Origin: Candidatus Rokuibacteriota bacterium
GTDB taxonomy: Bacteria; Methylomirabilota; Methylomirabilia; Rokubacteriales; CSP1-6
NCBI GenBank assembly: GCA_003220685.1
Contig: QHTE01000053.1
Coordinates: 107,257 to 171,256 of the forward strand
Reading direction: 5' to 3'
DNA: 64,000 nt
Every line of letters begins with the position of its first letter. Position 1 is the stretch's first letter. This document shows, one piece after another, positions 25,665 through 34,879 of this stretch. Under the pieces are notes generated by a model. It was not told where the DNA came from, ran no database searches, and saw nothing but the letters and a program-made list of their open reading frames with translations. Made by a program: the position numbers and the translations under genes.

Positions 25665-26639
25665 ATGAAGCGGTACGTCCTCGTCCGAGCGCTCTACAGC
25701 GTCGTGACCCTATGGCTCCTCGTTACGATCATCTTCGGGCTCGTCCGGCTGACCGGCGATCCCGTCGCGATGAAGGCCGAAGCCGGCGCGGACCCCGCGT
25801 ACGTCGCGCAGCTCAGGCACCGCTGGGGCCTGGATCAGCCGCTCTATCGGCAGTATGTGGGCTTCGTCGGCCAACTGCTCCGAGCCGACTTCGGCCACTC
25901 GTTCGAGAAGTCGCTGCCGGTGCGGGACATCTATTTCGAGCGGTTGCCGAACTCCCTCAAGCTCGGCTTCGCGGCATTCCTGATCTCGCTCGCGCTCGGC
26001 GTACCGTTCGGGATGCTCTCGGCCTTGAAAGTGAACTCGATGTGGGACAACGCCGGCAAGGTGGTGGCCTTGCTCGGGCTCTCGATGCCGGGCTTCTTCG
26101 TCGGGCTAGTTCTGATCATCGTCTTCGGCATCGAACTCGGCTGGCTGCCGGTGCTCGGCAAGGGCTCGAGCGCGTTGGTCGGGAGCGCGCCGTCGACCTG
26201 GGTGACGTTCTGGTTCAGGGACTGGGGGCATCTCGCGATGCCGGCGTTCGCGCTGGGCTGGTATTTCTCCGGCGCGATGCTGAGGATCACGCGCTCCGGC
26301 ATGCTCGACGTCCTCGGGAGCGACTACATCAAGCTCGTGCGCCTCAAGGGCGTCCCCGAGCCTATGGTCGTCGCGAAGCACGCGCTGAAGAATTCCTTGA
26401 TCCCCGTGCTGACATTCGCCGGGCTCAATCTCCTGGTCATGGTGAATGTGTCCGTCGTGATCGAGGTCATCTTCAACTGGCCGGGTGTGGGGCAGCTCCT
26501 CTACGACGCGCTGAGCAACCGCGACTTCCCGATGGTGCAAGGCGTGGTGCTCATGTCCGGGCTCTTGATCGTGCTGCTCAACTTCACGATCGACGTCCTG
26601 TACGGGTACGTCGACCCGCGAATCAGGCTGTCGCGGTAG
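25665..26639 (+). CDS. Peptide-type ABC transporter permease (DppB-like)
   Basis: A 324-residue inner-membrane permease: N-terminal helix 'MKRYVLVRALYSVVTLWLLV', 'HRWGLDQPLYRQY', and the EAA cytoplasmic loop 'YIKLVRLKGVPEPMVVAKHA' with 'NWPGVGQLLYDALSNRDFPM', all standard for DppB/OppB. Six transmembrane segments are expected. The upstream frame is open through the tandem repeat, but the ATG at 25665 gives the family start. No clear Shine-Dalgarno precedes it because the hairpin occupies that position. Confidence 0.93.
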   Translation: MKRYVLVRALYSVVTLWLLVTIIFGLVRLTGDPVAMKAEAGADPAYVAQLRHRWGLDQPLYRQYVGFVGQLLRADFGHSFEKSLPVRDIYFERLPNSLKLGFAAFLISLALGVPFGMLSALKVNSMWDNAGKVVALLGLSMPGFFVGLVLIIVFGIELGWLPVLGKGSSALVGSAPSTWVTFWFRDWGHLAMPAFALGWYFSGAMLRITRSGMLDVLGSDYIKLVRLKGVPEPMVVAKHALKNSLIPVLTFAGLNLLVMVNVSVVIEVIFNWPGVGQLLYDALSNRDFPMVQGVVLMSGLLIVLLNFTIDVLYGYVDPRIRLSR

Positions 26640-26641
26640 AG

Positions 26642-26764
26642 GCGGTGCGCGCTGCAGGCCGTCGCGGGGCTGGGGCCCCGCCGGCCGAGGCGCGCCTATA
26701 AGTGAGGCGGTGCGCGCGGCAGGCCGTCGCGGGGCTGGGGCCCCACCGGCCGAGGCGCGCCTAT
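26642..26764 (+). repeat. Two tandem copies of a dispersed intergenic repeat (family A)
   Basis: Copy 1 at 26642-26700 and copy 2 at 26707-26764 share 'GGCCGTCGCGGGGCTGGGGC' and end 'CCGGCCGAGGCGCGCCTAT'. They differ at only a few positions. Other copies are at 48523-48580 (inverted) and 52122-52170. The core is rich in GC inverted repeats (GGGGC/GCCCC, CCGGCC), like REP/BIME elements. Here it fills the whole gap between the two permease genes. Confidence 0.9.
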
Positions 26765-26784
26765 GAGAGGGAGGAGGCGAAGGC

Positions 26785-27732
26785 ATGGCGACGATCCCGA
26801 TCGGGGCCGATCGGACGACGGCGGTCGTCAGCGCCGCCCGACGCAGCTACCGCGCCCTCCAGACCCTTCCGATGATTCCCCTCCTCATCCTCGGTGTCCT
26901 CGCATCGATGGCCGTCCTGGCTCCGGTCGTGGCGCCGCACAGCAAGCTCGATCCCGTGAAACCGACTCGCGAGCAATGCCTGGCGAAGTTCAACATCCCC
27001 GACTGTCCCTATGTCGACAACGCCCCGCCCTTCTGGGCCGCCGGCGGGACGCTCGACACGCCGCTCGGCACCGACTCTCTGGGCCGCGACGTGCTGAGCC
27101 GGCTGATGCACGGCGCCCGCATTTCGCTGATCGTCGCGCTCACCGGCACGCTCTTCGCCGGCGCGATCGGCACCGTGCTCGGTGTCCTGGCCGGCTACAT
27201 GGGCCGGTGGTGGGACGAGATCATCATGCGGATCACCGACGCCTGGCTCACCTTGCCCTCGCTGGTCTTCGCGATCCTCTTGTCGAGCGTTCGTGAGCCG
27301 AGCCTCTGGAACGTGGTGCTCATCCTCGCGCTGGTGTTCTGGAGCCGGTACTCGCGCGCCGTCCGCGGCGAGGTGCTCACGCTCCGCGAGCGCGACTTCG
27401 TGAAGCTCGCGGAGATCAACGGCATCGGCAAGCTCACGATCATCCGGCGGCACCTGATCCCCAACGTGATGAACACCGTCATGGTGTTGTTCAGCTTGCA
27501 GGTCGGTGTGGCCGTGATCATCGAGGCGTCTTTGAGCTTCCTCGGCTTCGGCGTCCCGCCGCCGGAGCCGTCGTGGGGCCTCATGATGGCCCAGGAGCGG
27601 GAGTCGTTGATGGAAGGGCGGTGGTGGCTCGAGGTCTTCCCGGGCCTCTGCATCACGATGCTGGTGCTCTCGGCCAACATGCTCGGGGACTGGCTGCGTG
27701 TCCGCCTCGATCCACAGCTTCGAAACCGGTAG
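26785..27732 (+). CDS. Peptide-type ABC transporter permease (DppC-like)
   Basis: A 315-residue permease. 'MIPLLILGVLASMAVLAPVV' is the first helix, followed by a periplasmic loop with 'HSKLDPVKPT' and 'LGTDSLGRDVLSRLMHGAR', the DppC signature. The EAA loop is 'RDFVKLAEINGIGKLTIIRR' and the end 'GFGVPPPEPSWGLMMAQ'. It pairs with the 25665 permease. GGGAGGAGGCGAAGGC precedes the ATG. Confidence 0.93.
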   Translation: MATIPIGADRTTAVVSAARRSYRALQTLPMIPLLILGVLASMAVLAPVVAPHSKLDPVKPTREQCLAKFNIPDCPYVDNAPPFWAAGGTLDTPLGTDSLGRDVLSRLMHGARISLIVALTGTLFAGAIGTVLGVLAGYMGRWWDEIIMRITDAWLTLPSLVFAILLSSVREPSLWNVVLILALVFWSRYSRAVRGEVLTLRERDFVKLAEINGIGKLTIIRRHLIPNVMNTVMVLFSLQVGVAVIIEASLSFLGFGVPPPEPSWGLMMAQERESLMEGRWWLEVFPGLCITMLVLSANMLGDWLRVRLDPQLRNR

Positions 27733-27742
27733 GTGCAAGAAC

Positions 27743-28276
27743 ATGCGCAAGACGGCGGCCGTCATCTTCTCGGCGCTGGCACTCACGTGCGCAGTGGCCT
27801 GGGGTCAGGGCGCTCCGTCCTCTCCCAAGCCGATCCTCTCGGGGCCGCTCGCGAAGCTCGAGATCAAGGACGCCCGGGTCGAGGCAGTGAGGGGCAAGCC
27901 CAAGGGGACCTTGAACATCGGCCTGCACTTCGGCATCGACCCGGGCTGGTTCGACCCGCGGCCCGGCGGCGCCAGGGCGGTGATTCGGCTCTACGCCGTC
28001 TGCGCGGGGCCGGCTTCCTACATCTGTGAGCCCAAGATCGAGGCGCTGTGGACGAAGCACGAGGCCAGCATCGATGTGGCCGAGCGTGACCGCCTGTCGA
28101 AGGAGATCCAGCGCCTCCTCGTCGAGGACTACCATCTCGTGCCGCTCTATCTTCAGCCGTTCGTGCACGCCGTCACCCAGAAAGTGCTGCCGGAGGGCGA
28201 GGCCGTTCACCACTATTGGGATACCGTCAACGCGCCCTTCCCGTGGCCGTGGGAGGTCTGGGAGGTCAAGGGATAG
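27743..28276 (+). CDS. Internally deleted substrate-binding protein (mini-SBP)
   Basis: A 177-residue protein with an intact signal peptide (MRKTAAVIFSALALTCAVAW), the N-terminus up to 'LHFGIDPGWFDP', then straight into the C-terminal part 'RLYAVCAGPASYICEPKIEA' to 'PFPWPWEVWEVKG'. Compared with the 546-residue protein at 23885, about 370 central residues are missing, yet the frame is kept. The join sits at a short repeat (GAYCCGC) found at both corresponding points of the full gene. It cannot bind ligand like a normal SBP. Either a relic, a functional short protein, or an assembly collapse. Confidence 0.75.
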   Translation: MRKTAAVIFSALALTCAVAWGQGAPSSPKPILSGPLAKLEIKDARVEAVRGKPKGTLNIGLHFGIDPGWFDPRPGGARAVIRLYAVCAGPASYICEPKIEALWTKHEASIDVAERDRLSKEIQRLLVEDYHLVPLYLQPFVHAVTQKVLPEGEAVHHYWDTVNAPFPWPWEVWEVKG

Positions 28277-28278
28277 GC

Positions 28279-29265
28279 GTGGCGCCGCTCCTCGACGTTC
28301 GCGACCTCCGCACCTACTACGTCGGTTTTGGCGGCACGCGTGTCGTGAAAGCCGTGGACGGGGTGAGCTTCTCCGTCGACGCCGGAGAGACCTTCGGGCT
28401 CGTCGGCGAATCCGGCTGCGGCAAGACCACGACCTGCCACTCGATCGTGCGCCTGCTCGCGCCGAGTGCCCGGATCGTGAGCGGCGCCATCGAGCTCGAG
28501 GGCGAGGATCTGGTCCCGAAGAGCCAGGCGGAGATGCGCCGGATCCGCGGGCGCCGGATCGCGACGATCTTGCAGGACCCGATGGCGTCACTGGATCCGT
28601 TGTTCTCGATCTACGACCAGGTGGCCGAGCCGGCCTACTACCACCAGTCGCTGCGCGGACAGGCTTTGCGGCAACGGGTGAGGCAGCTGCTGAGCGCCGT
28701 GCGGATTCCGTCGCCCGAGCTGCGGATGAAGGACTACCCGCATCAGATGAGCGGCGGGATGCGGCAACGCATCGTCGGCGCCATCTCCCAGGCCGGCGGG
28801 CCGCGGATCATCATCGCGGACGAGCCCACCACGAACCTCGACGTCACCATCCAGCTCCAGTACTTGAATCTGCTCAAGGATCTCCAGCGCGCGACGGGCG
28901 TCGCGCTCATCTTCGTCACGCACAACCTCGGCATCGTGGCCAAGATGTGCGACCGGGTCGCGGTGATGTACGCCGGGAAAATCGTGGAGATGCAGTCGGT
29001 ACGGGGCCTGTTCTACCGGCCCCGGCATCCGTACACCAAGGCGCTGCTCGATTCGATCCCGAAGCTCGGCGTCAAAGAGCCGCTCTGCGGCATCCCGGGA
29101 CAGCCGCCCGATCTCTCGGACCTCCCGACCGGCTGTAGCTTCCATCCTCGCTGCGGGCGGGCGATGGACCGCTGCCGGGTCGAGGAGCCGCGGCAAGACG
29201 ATCTGGACGGCGCCGGCACCGTCCGGTGCTGGTCACCGGTCGAGGAGCTCGCGGCGCGTGGCTAA
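28279..29265 (+). CDS. Oligopeptide ABC transporter ATPase (DppD/OppD-like)
   Basis: A 328-residue ATPase starting at a GTG 2 bases after the mini-SBP stop. Walker A 'LVGESGCGKTTTCHS', Q-loop 'ILQDPMASLDPLF', signature 'QMSGGMRQRIVGA', Walker B 'RIIIADEPTTNLDVT', and switch His in 'LIFVTHNLGI'. The C-terminal OppD/F extension has Cys-rich 'GCSFHPRCGRAMDRC'. Complete and probably active. The signature reads SGGMRQ as in peptide importers. Confidence 0.95.
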   Translation: MAPLLDVRDLRTYYVGFGGTRVVKAVDGVSFSVDAGETFGLVGESGCGKTTTCHSIVRLLAPSARIVSGAIELEGEDLVPKSQAEMRRIRGRRIATILQDPMASLDPLFSIYDQVAEPAYYHQSLRGQALRQRVRQLLSAVRIPSPELRMKDYPHQMSGGMRQRIVGAISQAGGPRIIIADEPTTNLDVTIQLQYLNLLKDLQRATGVALIFVTHNLGIVAKMCDRVAVMYAGKIVEMQSVRGLFYRPRHPYTKALLDSIPKLGVKEPLCGIPGQPPDLSDLPTGCSFHPRCGRAMDRCRVEEPRQDDLDGAGTVRCWSPVEELAARG

Positions 29266-30223
29266 GCCGCTCCTCGAGGTGCGTGATCTGCAAAAGCATT
29301 TCGCGATCGGCGGGTCGTTCTTCGGCCGGCGACGGGCTCTGGTCAAGGCCGTCGACGGGATCAGCTTCACGATCAACGCCGGCGAGACGCTCGGGCTGGT
29401 CGGAGAGTCCGGGTGCGGCAAGACGACCACGTCGAAGCTCGTGCTGGCGGCGGAGGCGCCGACGGGCGGCACCATCGAGTTCGAAGGACGCGCCGTCGCG
29501 GCGCTGCGGGGGGCGGAGCTGCAGGATTACCGTCGCAAGGTCCAGGTCGTGTTCCAGGACCCGTACAGCTCGCTCAGTCCTCGCATGCGTGTGGGTGAGA
29601 TCATCGGCGAGCCGATCAAGGCGCACGAACGTCTTTCCTCGGCCGATGTGCGAGCGCGAGTCGCCCAGCTCCTGGAGCTGGTCGGCTTCCGGCCCGATGT
29701 CGCGCGTCTGTTCCCTCACGAGTTCAGCGGAGGGCAGCGACAACGGCTCGCCATCGCCCGGGCGCTCTCGACCAGCGCGCGCCTCGTCGTGCTCGACGAG
29801 CCCGTCTCGGCCCTGGACGTCTCGATTCGTGCGCACATCATCAGCCTGCTCGAGGAAATCCAGCAGCGGCTCGCGGTGAGCTATCTGTTCATCGCGCACG
29901 ATCTGGCGGCGGTCGCGCACCTGAGCCAGCGCACCGCCGTGATGTACCTGGGAAAGATCGTCGAGGTGGCCGAGAGCCTCGAGCTGTGCGCCAAGCCGCT
30001 GCATCCCTACACGAAGGCGCTGTTCGCGGCCTCGCTCCCGTCTCATCCCGACGAGCTGCGGGAGGAGATCGTTCTTACCGGCGAAGTGCCGAGCGCCGTC
30101 GATCCGCCGCGGGGCTGTCACTTCCACCCGCGCTGCCCCTTCGTCATGCCTCGCTGCGCCGAGCACGAGCCCCCTCTGGTCGAGCTGGCGGCGGGTCACA
30201 GCGTCGCCTGTCACCTCTACTGA
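29258..30223 (+). CDS. Oligopeptide ABC transporter ATPase (DppF/OppF-like)
   Basis: A 321-residue partner ATPase. GTG start overlapping the previous gene by 8 bases. Walker A 'LVGESGCGKTTTSKL', Q-loop 'VFQDPYSSLSPRM', signature 'EFSGGQRQRLAIA', Walker B 'RLVVLDEPVSALDVS', switch 'LFIAHDLAAV', C-terminal 'GCHFHPRCPFVMPRC'. With the 28279 gene it forms the heterodimeric motor of the importer whose operon starts at 23885. Confidence 0.95.
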   Translation: MAKPLLEVRDLQKHFAIGGSFFGRRRALVKAVDGISFTINAGETLGLVGESGCGKTTTSKLVLAAEAPTGGTIEFEGRAVAALRGAELQDYRRKVQVVFQDPYSSLSPRMRVGEIIGEPIKAHERLSSADVRARVAQLLELVGFRPDVARLFPHEFSGGQRQRLAIARALSTSARLVVLDEPVSALDVSIRAHIISLLEEIQQRLAVSYLFIAHDLAAVAHLSQRTAVMYLGKIVEVAESLELCAKPLHPYTKALFAASLPSHPDELREEIVLTGEVPSAVDPPRGCHFHPRCPFVMPRCAEHEPPLVELAAGHSVACHLY

Positions 30224-30274
30224 GCCCGTCGCACGTCGCGGCATCGATAGCCCGCCCTGGGGTACGCTTCGCCC

Positions 30275-31351
30275 GTGAGGATCATCGCGCACGTGGACAT
30301 GGACGCCTTCTACGCCTCGGTCGAGGCGCGCCACAACCCGGCGCTGCGTGACAAGCCCGTCGTCGTCGGCGCCGACCCGAAGGAGGGACGAGGGCGTGGC
30401 GTCGTAGAGGCCGCCAGCTACGCCGCGCGGCGCTACGGCATCCGCGCGGCGATGCCCATCTCGCGCGCCTGGAAGCTGGCCGAGGCGGCCCGCCGCAAGG
30501 GCGAGGAGCCCGTGGTCTTCGTCCACGGCAACCGGCGGCTCTACGTCGAGATGTCCGAGCGGGTCATGGCGATCCTCGCGCCGGAGGGCGACGCGTTCGA
30601 GGAGGCGAGTATCGACGAAGCCTACCTGGACCTGTCGTCGCTCGGGAGCTTCGAGGCCGCCGTGGAGCGCGCGCGAGCGCTCAAGGGCGAGATCGCCGAA
30701 CGCGAGGGGCTCACGTGCTCGGTCGGCCTCGGCCCCAACAAGCTCGTGGCGAAGATCGCCTCGGACTTCAAGAAACCCGATGGCTTGACGGTGGTCACGC
30801 CCGACGCGGTTCAGACGTTTCTCGATCCGATGAGCATCCGCGTCATCCCCGGGATCGGCCCCAAGACCGAGGCGGAGCTGAACGAGCGGAACATCCGTAC
30901 CGTCCGCGACCTTCGTGGGCTCGAGGTCGGCCAGCTCGTCGAGTGGTTCGGCCGCTGGGGCGAGGATCTCCACGCCAAGGCGCGCGGGCTCTCCGACAGC
31001 GTCGTCTCGAACGACTGGGAGCCGAAATCGGTCGGCGAGCAGGAGACCTTCGAGGTGAACACGCTCGACACCGACTTCATCCTGCAGCGGGTTCGGGCTC
31101 TGGCGGGCGAGGTCTTCGCGCGACTCCAGCGGCAGGGCTTCCGCGCCTGCCGGACTGTCACGATCACCGTCCGGTTCGCGCACTTCCGGACGTTGACTCG
31201 CGCGCACACGTCCCGCGGGGAAATCGCGAGCGCGGACGCGCTGTACGCGGGCGCCGCGCAGCTCTTCTCGCCGTTCTTCGATGCGCGCGAAAACCCGCGC
31301 GGCACGAGAATCCGGCTCATCGGAGTGAGAGCCGAGAAGCTCCTGAGGTAG
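30275..31351 (+). CDS. dinB: DNA polymerase IV (Y-family, DinB)
   Basis: A 358-residue translesion polymerase with GTG start. Catalytic acids are in 'IAHVDMDAFYASVEARHNP' (first Asp) and 'EEASIDEAYLDLS' (S-x-D-E). The helix-hairpin-helix region is 'VIPGIGPKTEAELNERNI', and the little-finger domain covers residues about 235-355. It extends mismatched or lesion-blocked primers during DNA damage. No LexA-like box is evident upstream. Confidence 0.95.
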   Translation: MRIIAHVDMDAFYASVEARHNPALRDKPVVVGADPKEGRGRGVVEAASYAARRYGIRAAMPISRAWKLAEAARRKGEEPVVFVHGNRRLYVEMSERVMAILAPEGDAFEEASIDEAYLDLSSLGSFEAAVERARALKGEIAEREGLTCSVGLGPNKLVAKIASDFKKPDGLTVVTPDAVQTFLDPMSIRVIPGIGPKTEAELNERNIRTVRDLRGLEVGQLVEWFGRWGEDLHAKARGLSDSVVSNDWEPKSVGEQETFEVNTLDTDFILQRVRALAGEVFARLQRQGFRACRTVTITVRFAHFRTLTRAHTSRGEIASADALYAGAAQLFSPFFDARENPRGTRIRLIGVRAEKLLR

Positions 31352-31510
31352 GGGCCGGACTGGGACTTTCGTCCCAAGACGCTCATGCCGAAGGCGTATC
31401 TTTACGTCGCGGGCTCGCTGCCCGTAGACTGCCCGCCGAGGCAGCTGCGCTGCGATTGGCTCCAGACGTTCGTTTGGCCACGTGAACCCGGGCTCGCCCG
31501 AGGAGAACGT

Positions 31511-32917
31511 ATGATCGGCACGCGTGTCGCGCTCGCCCTCGTGGGCGCCCTCTTCCTGACCGGATGCGCAAGCGCTCATTACTACACCGTGAAGCCCGTG
31601 GACGCACCCGGGCCGTGTATGACGACCGTCGCCGACCGCGACATCTTGCTGGGCGTCGCGCTGTCGGGCGGTGGGAGCCGTGCCGCGCTCTTCGCCGCGG
31701 CGGGGCTGGAGGCGCTGGCTGGGCTGCGAACGGCGGACGGCGCCTCGCTCATCGACAAGATCGCGCACATCTCGAGCGTGTCTGGAGGCAGTCTCTCCGC
31801 GAGCTACTACGTTCTGAAGAAGCCGGGCCGCGGCGTACCCGTGCTGAACCCAGATGGAAGCCTCTCCGACGCCTATCGAGCGTTCTTCGATCAGTATCGG
31901 ACCCAGCTCAGCCAGGACTTCGAGACGTCCCTGATCTGGCGCCAGCTCCTGTCGTTCCGCTGGATCAACTCCGCCCTCGCCGCGAAGACCCTCGTCGAGA
32001 TCCTCGAGAAAAAGCTCTACGGCCAGGCCCGCCTCGAAGACCTGGCCGCGCGTGAGAGGGCCGGCGACACCCCCGGCCTGATCATCAACACCACGCTCTA
32101 CAACAACGGCCGGCGGCTGGCGATGACCTGGTTGCCCAGGGAGGCGTTCCAATACGATTTCTTCAGCGACCTGGAGCGCGACCTCAAGCGGGAGGGGCGC
32201 GTGTTGGAGGCGTCGCCCTATATCCGCGAGCGCTACAAGCTTCTCCAGCCGATGACGCCGCTCGAGCTCCATGCCGACCCCTGCAAGATTCCCGTGGCCG
32301 GAGCGGCCACGGCGTCGGCCTCCTTCGCACCGCTCATCGGCCCCTCCACGATGCGGATCGGCGACCGGGAGGCGTACTGGCACATCGGAGACGGCGGCCT
32401 CTACGAGAACTCGGGGATCGAATCGCTCCTGTTCCTCTACCTCAAGCAGTTTCAGGCCAAGCGGACGAAGCGCGTCCTCATCATCGCGCTCGACAGCTCG
32501 TTTCCCTTCTCGGTCGGCGAGGAGCGGCTTCTTCGTCGCTCCCTACCGTTCAATCTGTTCAACTTCGACTTCACCCGCATTCCCAGCATCATGGAGGAGC
32601 GGGCCATCTCCTATCAGGCACTCTTCTTCCGCACGCTCCAGCTCGAGGGCGTGTTCCCCGACTCGAAGACCTTCACCGTCATCGCGCTCCGTCATACCGA
32701 TGCGAAGTTTGCCGCGGACATGAGCGATCTGCCGCCGGCCTGCAAGGCCGAGTCGGTGCCGCTCAAGACGCCGGAAGAGGTGAGCGACCGTATCGCGCAG
32801 ATCCCGACGCGGCTCGGCTTGAGCTCGGAGTGCGACCGCCAGCTCATCTACGTCTCGGCGACCAAGCTCGTGGCGGAGCACCGCAACGAGATCCTGGAGT
32901 ACTTGAACCGGCCCTAG
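31511..32917 (+). CDS. Patatin-like phospholipase lipoprotein
   Basis: A 468-residue exported protein. Lipoprotein signal 'MIGTRVALALVGALFLTGCA' with lipobox LTGC. Patatin parts: oxyanion 'GVALSGGGSRAALFAAAGLE', nucleophile Ser in 'ISSVSGGSLSASYY', and catalytic Asp in 'HIGDGGLYENSGIESLL'. All elements of a Ser-Asp dyad lipid acyl hydrolase are present. The ATG at 31511 follows AGGAG. It probably acts on phospholipids at the inner face of the outer membrane or in the periplasm. Confidence 0.92.
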   Translation: MIGTRVALALVGALFLTGCASAHYYTVKPVDAPGPCMTTVADRDILLGVALSGGGSRAALFAAAGLEALAGLRTADGASLIDKIAHISSVSGGSLSASYYVLKKPGRGVPVLNPDGSLSDAYRAFFDQYRTQLSQDFETSLIWRQLLSFRWINSALAAKTLVEILEKKLYGQARLEDLAARERAGDTPGLIINTTLYNNGRRLAMTWLPREAFQYDFFSDLERDLKREGRVLEASPYIRERYKLLQPMTPLELHADPCKIPVAGAATASASFAPLIGPSTMRIGDREAYWHIGDGGLYENSGIESLLFLYLKQFQAKRTKRVLIIALDSSFPFSVGEERLLRRSLPFNLFNFDFTRIPSIMEERAISYQALFFRTLQLEGVFPDSKTFTVIALRHTDAKFAADMSDLPPACKAESVPLKTPEEVSDRIAQIPTRLGLSSECDRQLIYVSATKLVAEHRNEILEYLNRP

Positions 32918-32991
32918 GATCGCCGATGCAGCGAGGCCGGGCGTGGCGAACTCGTCGCCTCCCTCGTCCACTCGGGGTAGACTCTAGCCCG

Positions 32992-33291
32992 ATGCCCTCC
33001 GACGGCCCCAAGAGTGCGTACGAGCTGGCGATGGAGCGCCTCCGGCAGAAGGATCGGGAGGCCGGAGTCGAGGAGCGCCCGCTGACTGATCCGCAGAAGG
33101 CGGCGATCGCCGAGGCGCGCCAGGTCTACCAGGCGAGGACGGCCGAGCGCGAGATCCTGCATCGGGACGCGATGCGGAAAGCGCAGAGCCGGGAAGAGGT
33201 CGAGAAGCTCGAGAGCGAGCTGGCGCGCGATCGCGATCGGCTGGCGAGCGATCGCGACCGCAAGATCGCCGAGATCAAGCAGTCGACGTAG
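32992..33291 (+). CDS. Small charged coiled-coil protein
   Basis: A 99-residue hydrophilic protein, almost entirely helical and charged ('AMERLRQKDREAGVEER', then 'REEVEKLESELARDRDRLAS'), predicted as a coiled coil from about residue 35 on. No known domain. Its codon use matches its neighbours, and similar proteins are common as uncharacterised genes in related genomes. Converges on the hypothetical gene ending at 33310. Confidence 0.7.
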   Translation: MPSDGPKSAYELAMERLRQKDREAGVEERPLTDPQKAAIAEARQVYQARTAEREILHRDAMRKAQSREEVEKLESELARDRDRLASDRDRKIAEIKQST

Positions 33292-33309
33292 TCGCCCGAC
33301 GGCCTACGC

Positions 33310-34872
33310 CTAGCGCGCGTCCAGCCCCATCGCGTCGGCGAAGCGCCGGTATGCCTCCAGCGGATCACCGTACTTGCGATGCCCCGCCGTGTGCTGCGCG
33401 CTCGCCAGCAAGAGCCGGTCGCGGTCGTGAGCCTGCGTGTGCAGGTAATCCTCGAGCGTGCAGAGGCCGAGCTCCTGGTTGTGCGGATCGTTGCCGATGA
33501 TGCTGGCCGCGGTCGCCAGGGTCTGCACGAGCAGCGCGCGGTCGTAGCCGGCCTGCAGGTACGCGGCGGTCAAATCCACCGACTCGTCGGCGCGAAGCGC
33601 GAGCAGCGCCTGCTCCAGCTTCTCGAGAAGCTTGCGCGGCGACCACGCCTGGGAGGCGGCCGGCGGCACGATCGCGCGCCGCCCGTTGCCGGGGGTATTG
33701 GCCTGGTGCTCGGAGCCTCGATTGATGAAGAGCGCGGCGACGAACAGAAGCTTCAGGCGGTGCGGGTGCTCGAACGTGTCGTAGAACCAGCCGACCGTGT
33801 TGCAGTACTCGTAGCCGTGCTGCGCCATCGAGTAGTTGTTGGGCTCGCCGGTCTCGAGAATGACCTGGGCCGCCGCGATCTGGATTGCGTCGAGGATGCG
33901 GCGCGGGCTCCGGCCGGCTTTGAGCAGGGCCACCAGCGCGTCCACGACGGAGAACTCGCGCTGGCGGGTGATGACGTCGACCAGCATCGCTTCTTCGGAC
34001 GACGTGAGCGGCGCGGTCTGGGCGAGCAGCGCCTGATCGCGCCCGTCGAGCAGATTCTGCACGACGTTGCAGCCGAGCTCGTAGCCGGAGTACCAGCGCG
34101 GGCCCACCGCGATGTCCGGCACCCCGGCATAGAGCACGTCGTGCGCGTGGTCCCAGCCGATGGCCTCGCCGAGCTCGATCGTGGCGCGCGCGCGATAGCC
34201 CTTGTGGCCGGTGGTGTAGGAGCGGTTGTGCCACATGCGGTCCTGCACGTCGATGAGCCCCGCGAACGCGAGATGCGCGAGGACGTGCCGCCGGTTCGGC
34301 ACGTCCTGCATCAGTCCGAGGAAGACGCGATACGATTGAAGCACCTCGCCGCGTTGCACGAGCGTGAGCCAGTGATTCAGGCGCTCGCGCAGGGTGCCAT
34401 CGACCTGCAGCGGCTCCTGGTCCGGCCAGTGCCGCTCGGGCATCGGCGGCGACGTGTTCACCTCGATGTCGTAGAGGCGGGTGTAGTGGCCCGGAGCCTT
34501 CCCGAGGAGCTGGTTCCAGGGATCGAGGCCCGTCGGCATGTACCAGACGGTCTGGGCCATCGGCAGATACCGGAGCTCCGGGCGGACCATCGAGGCGAGC
34601 GGCAGACCGACCCGCTCGCTCAGAAAGCAATGGTCGTTGTTCACGAACTTCACGATGCCGTCGTCGAGCCGCTGGTGATACGGCACGTGCGTGTAGGGCG
34701 CGTGGATCCGCACGGTCTCACGCGTGATCTCGGTGAGGGGGCGGCCCTGCTTCATGAGCCGGTAGACCACGTCGCTGGCGCCATTCTGATCGCGCGCGAG
34801 GATGCGCTCCTCGAGACGCGCGTACTCGGAGGCCGGCGCCGATTCGTTCAGGACCGCGGCTCGAGTCGCCAT
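33310..34872 (-). CDS. Large conserved protein of unknown function
   Basis: A 520-residue soluble protein that I do not recognise. It is alpha-helical and rich in His, Trp and Tyr ('AQHGYEYCNTVGWFYDTFEH', 'NNDHCFLSERVGL', 'MWHNRSYTTGHKGYRARA'). No membrane segments, no signal peptide and no nucleotide-binding motif are visible. Many conserved-looking His (HxxY, DHAHD) could bind metal. It starts 8 bases after the metallo-hydrolase stop, so it is co-translated with it and may share its pathway. Start ATG preceded by 'GAGGATCCC'. Confidence 0.7.
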   Translation of the reverse strand: MATRAAVLNESAPASEYARLEERILARDQNGASDVVYRLMKQGRPLTEITRETVRIHAPYTHVPYHQRLDDGIVKFVNNDHCFLSERVGLPLASMVRPELRYLPMAQTVWYMPTGLDPWNQLLGKAPGHYTRLYDIEVNTSPPMPERHWPDQEPLQVDGTLRERLNHWLTLVQRGEVLQSYRVFLGLMQDVPNRRHVLAHLAFAGLIDVQDRMWHNRSYTTGHKGYRARATIELGEAIGWDHAHDVLYAGVPDIAVGPRWYSGYELGCNVVQNLLDGRDQALLAQTAPLTSSEEAMLVDVITRQREFSVVDALVALLKAGRSPRRILDAIQIAAAQVILETGEPNNYSMAQHGYEYCNTVGWFYDTFEHPHRLKLLFVAALFINRGSEHQANTPGNGRRAIVPPAASQAWSPRKLLEKLEQALLALRADESVDLTAAYLQAGYDRALLVQTLATAASIIGNDPHNQELGLCTLEDYLHTQAHDRDRLLLASAQHTAGHRKYGDPLEAYRRFADAMGLDAR

Positions 34873-34879
34873 GGGATCC

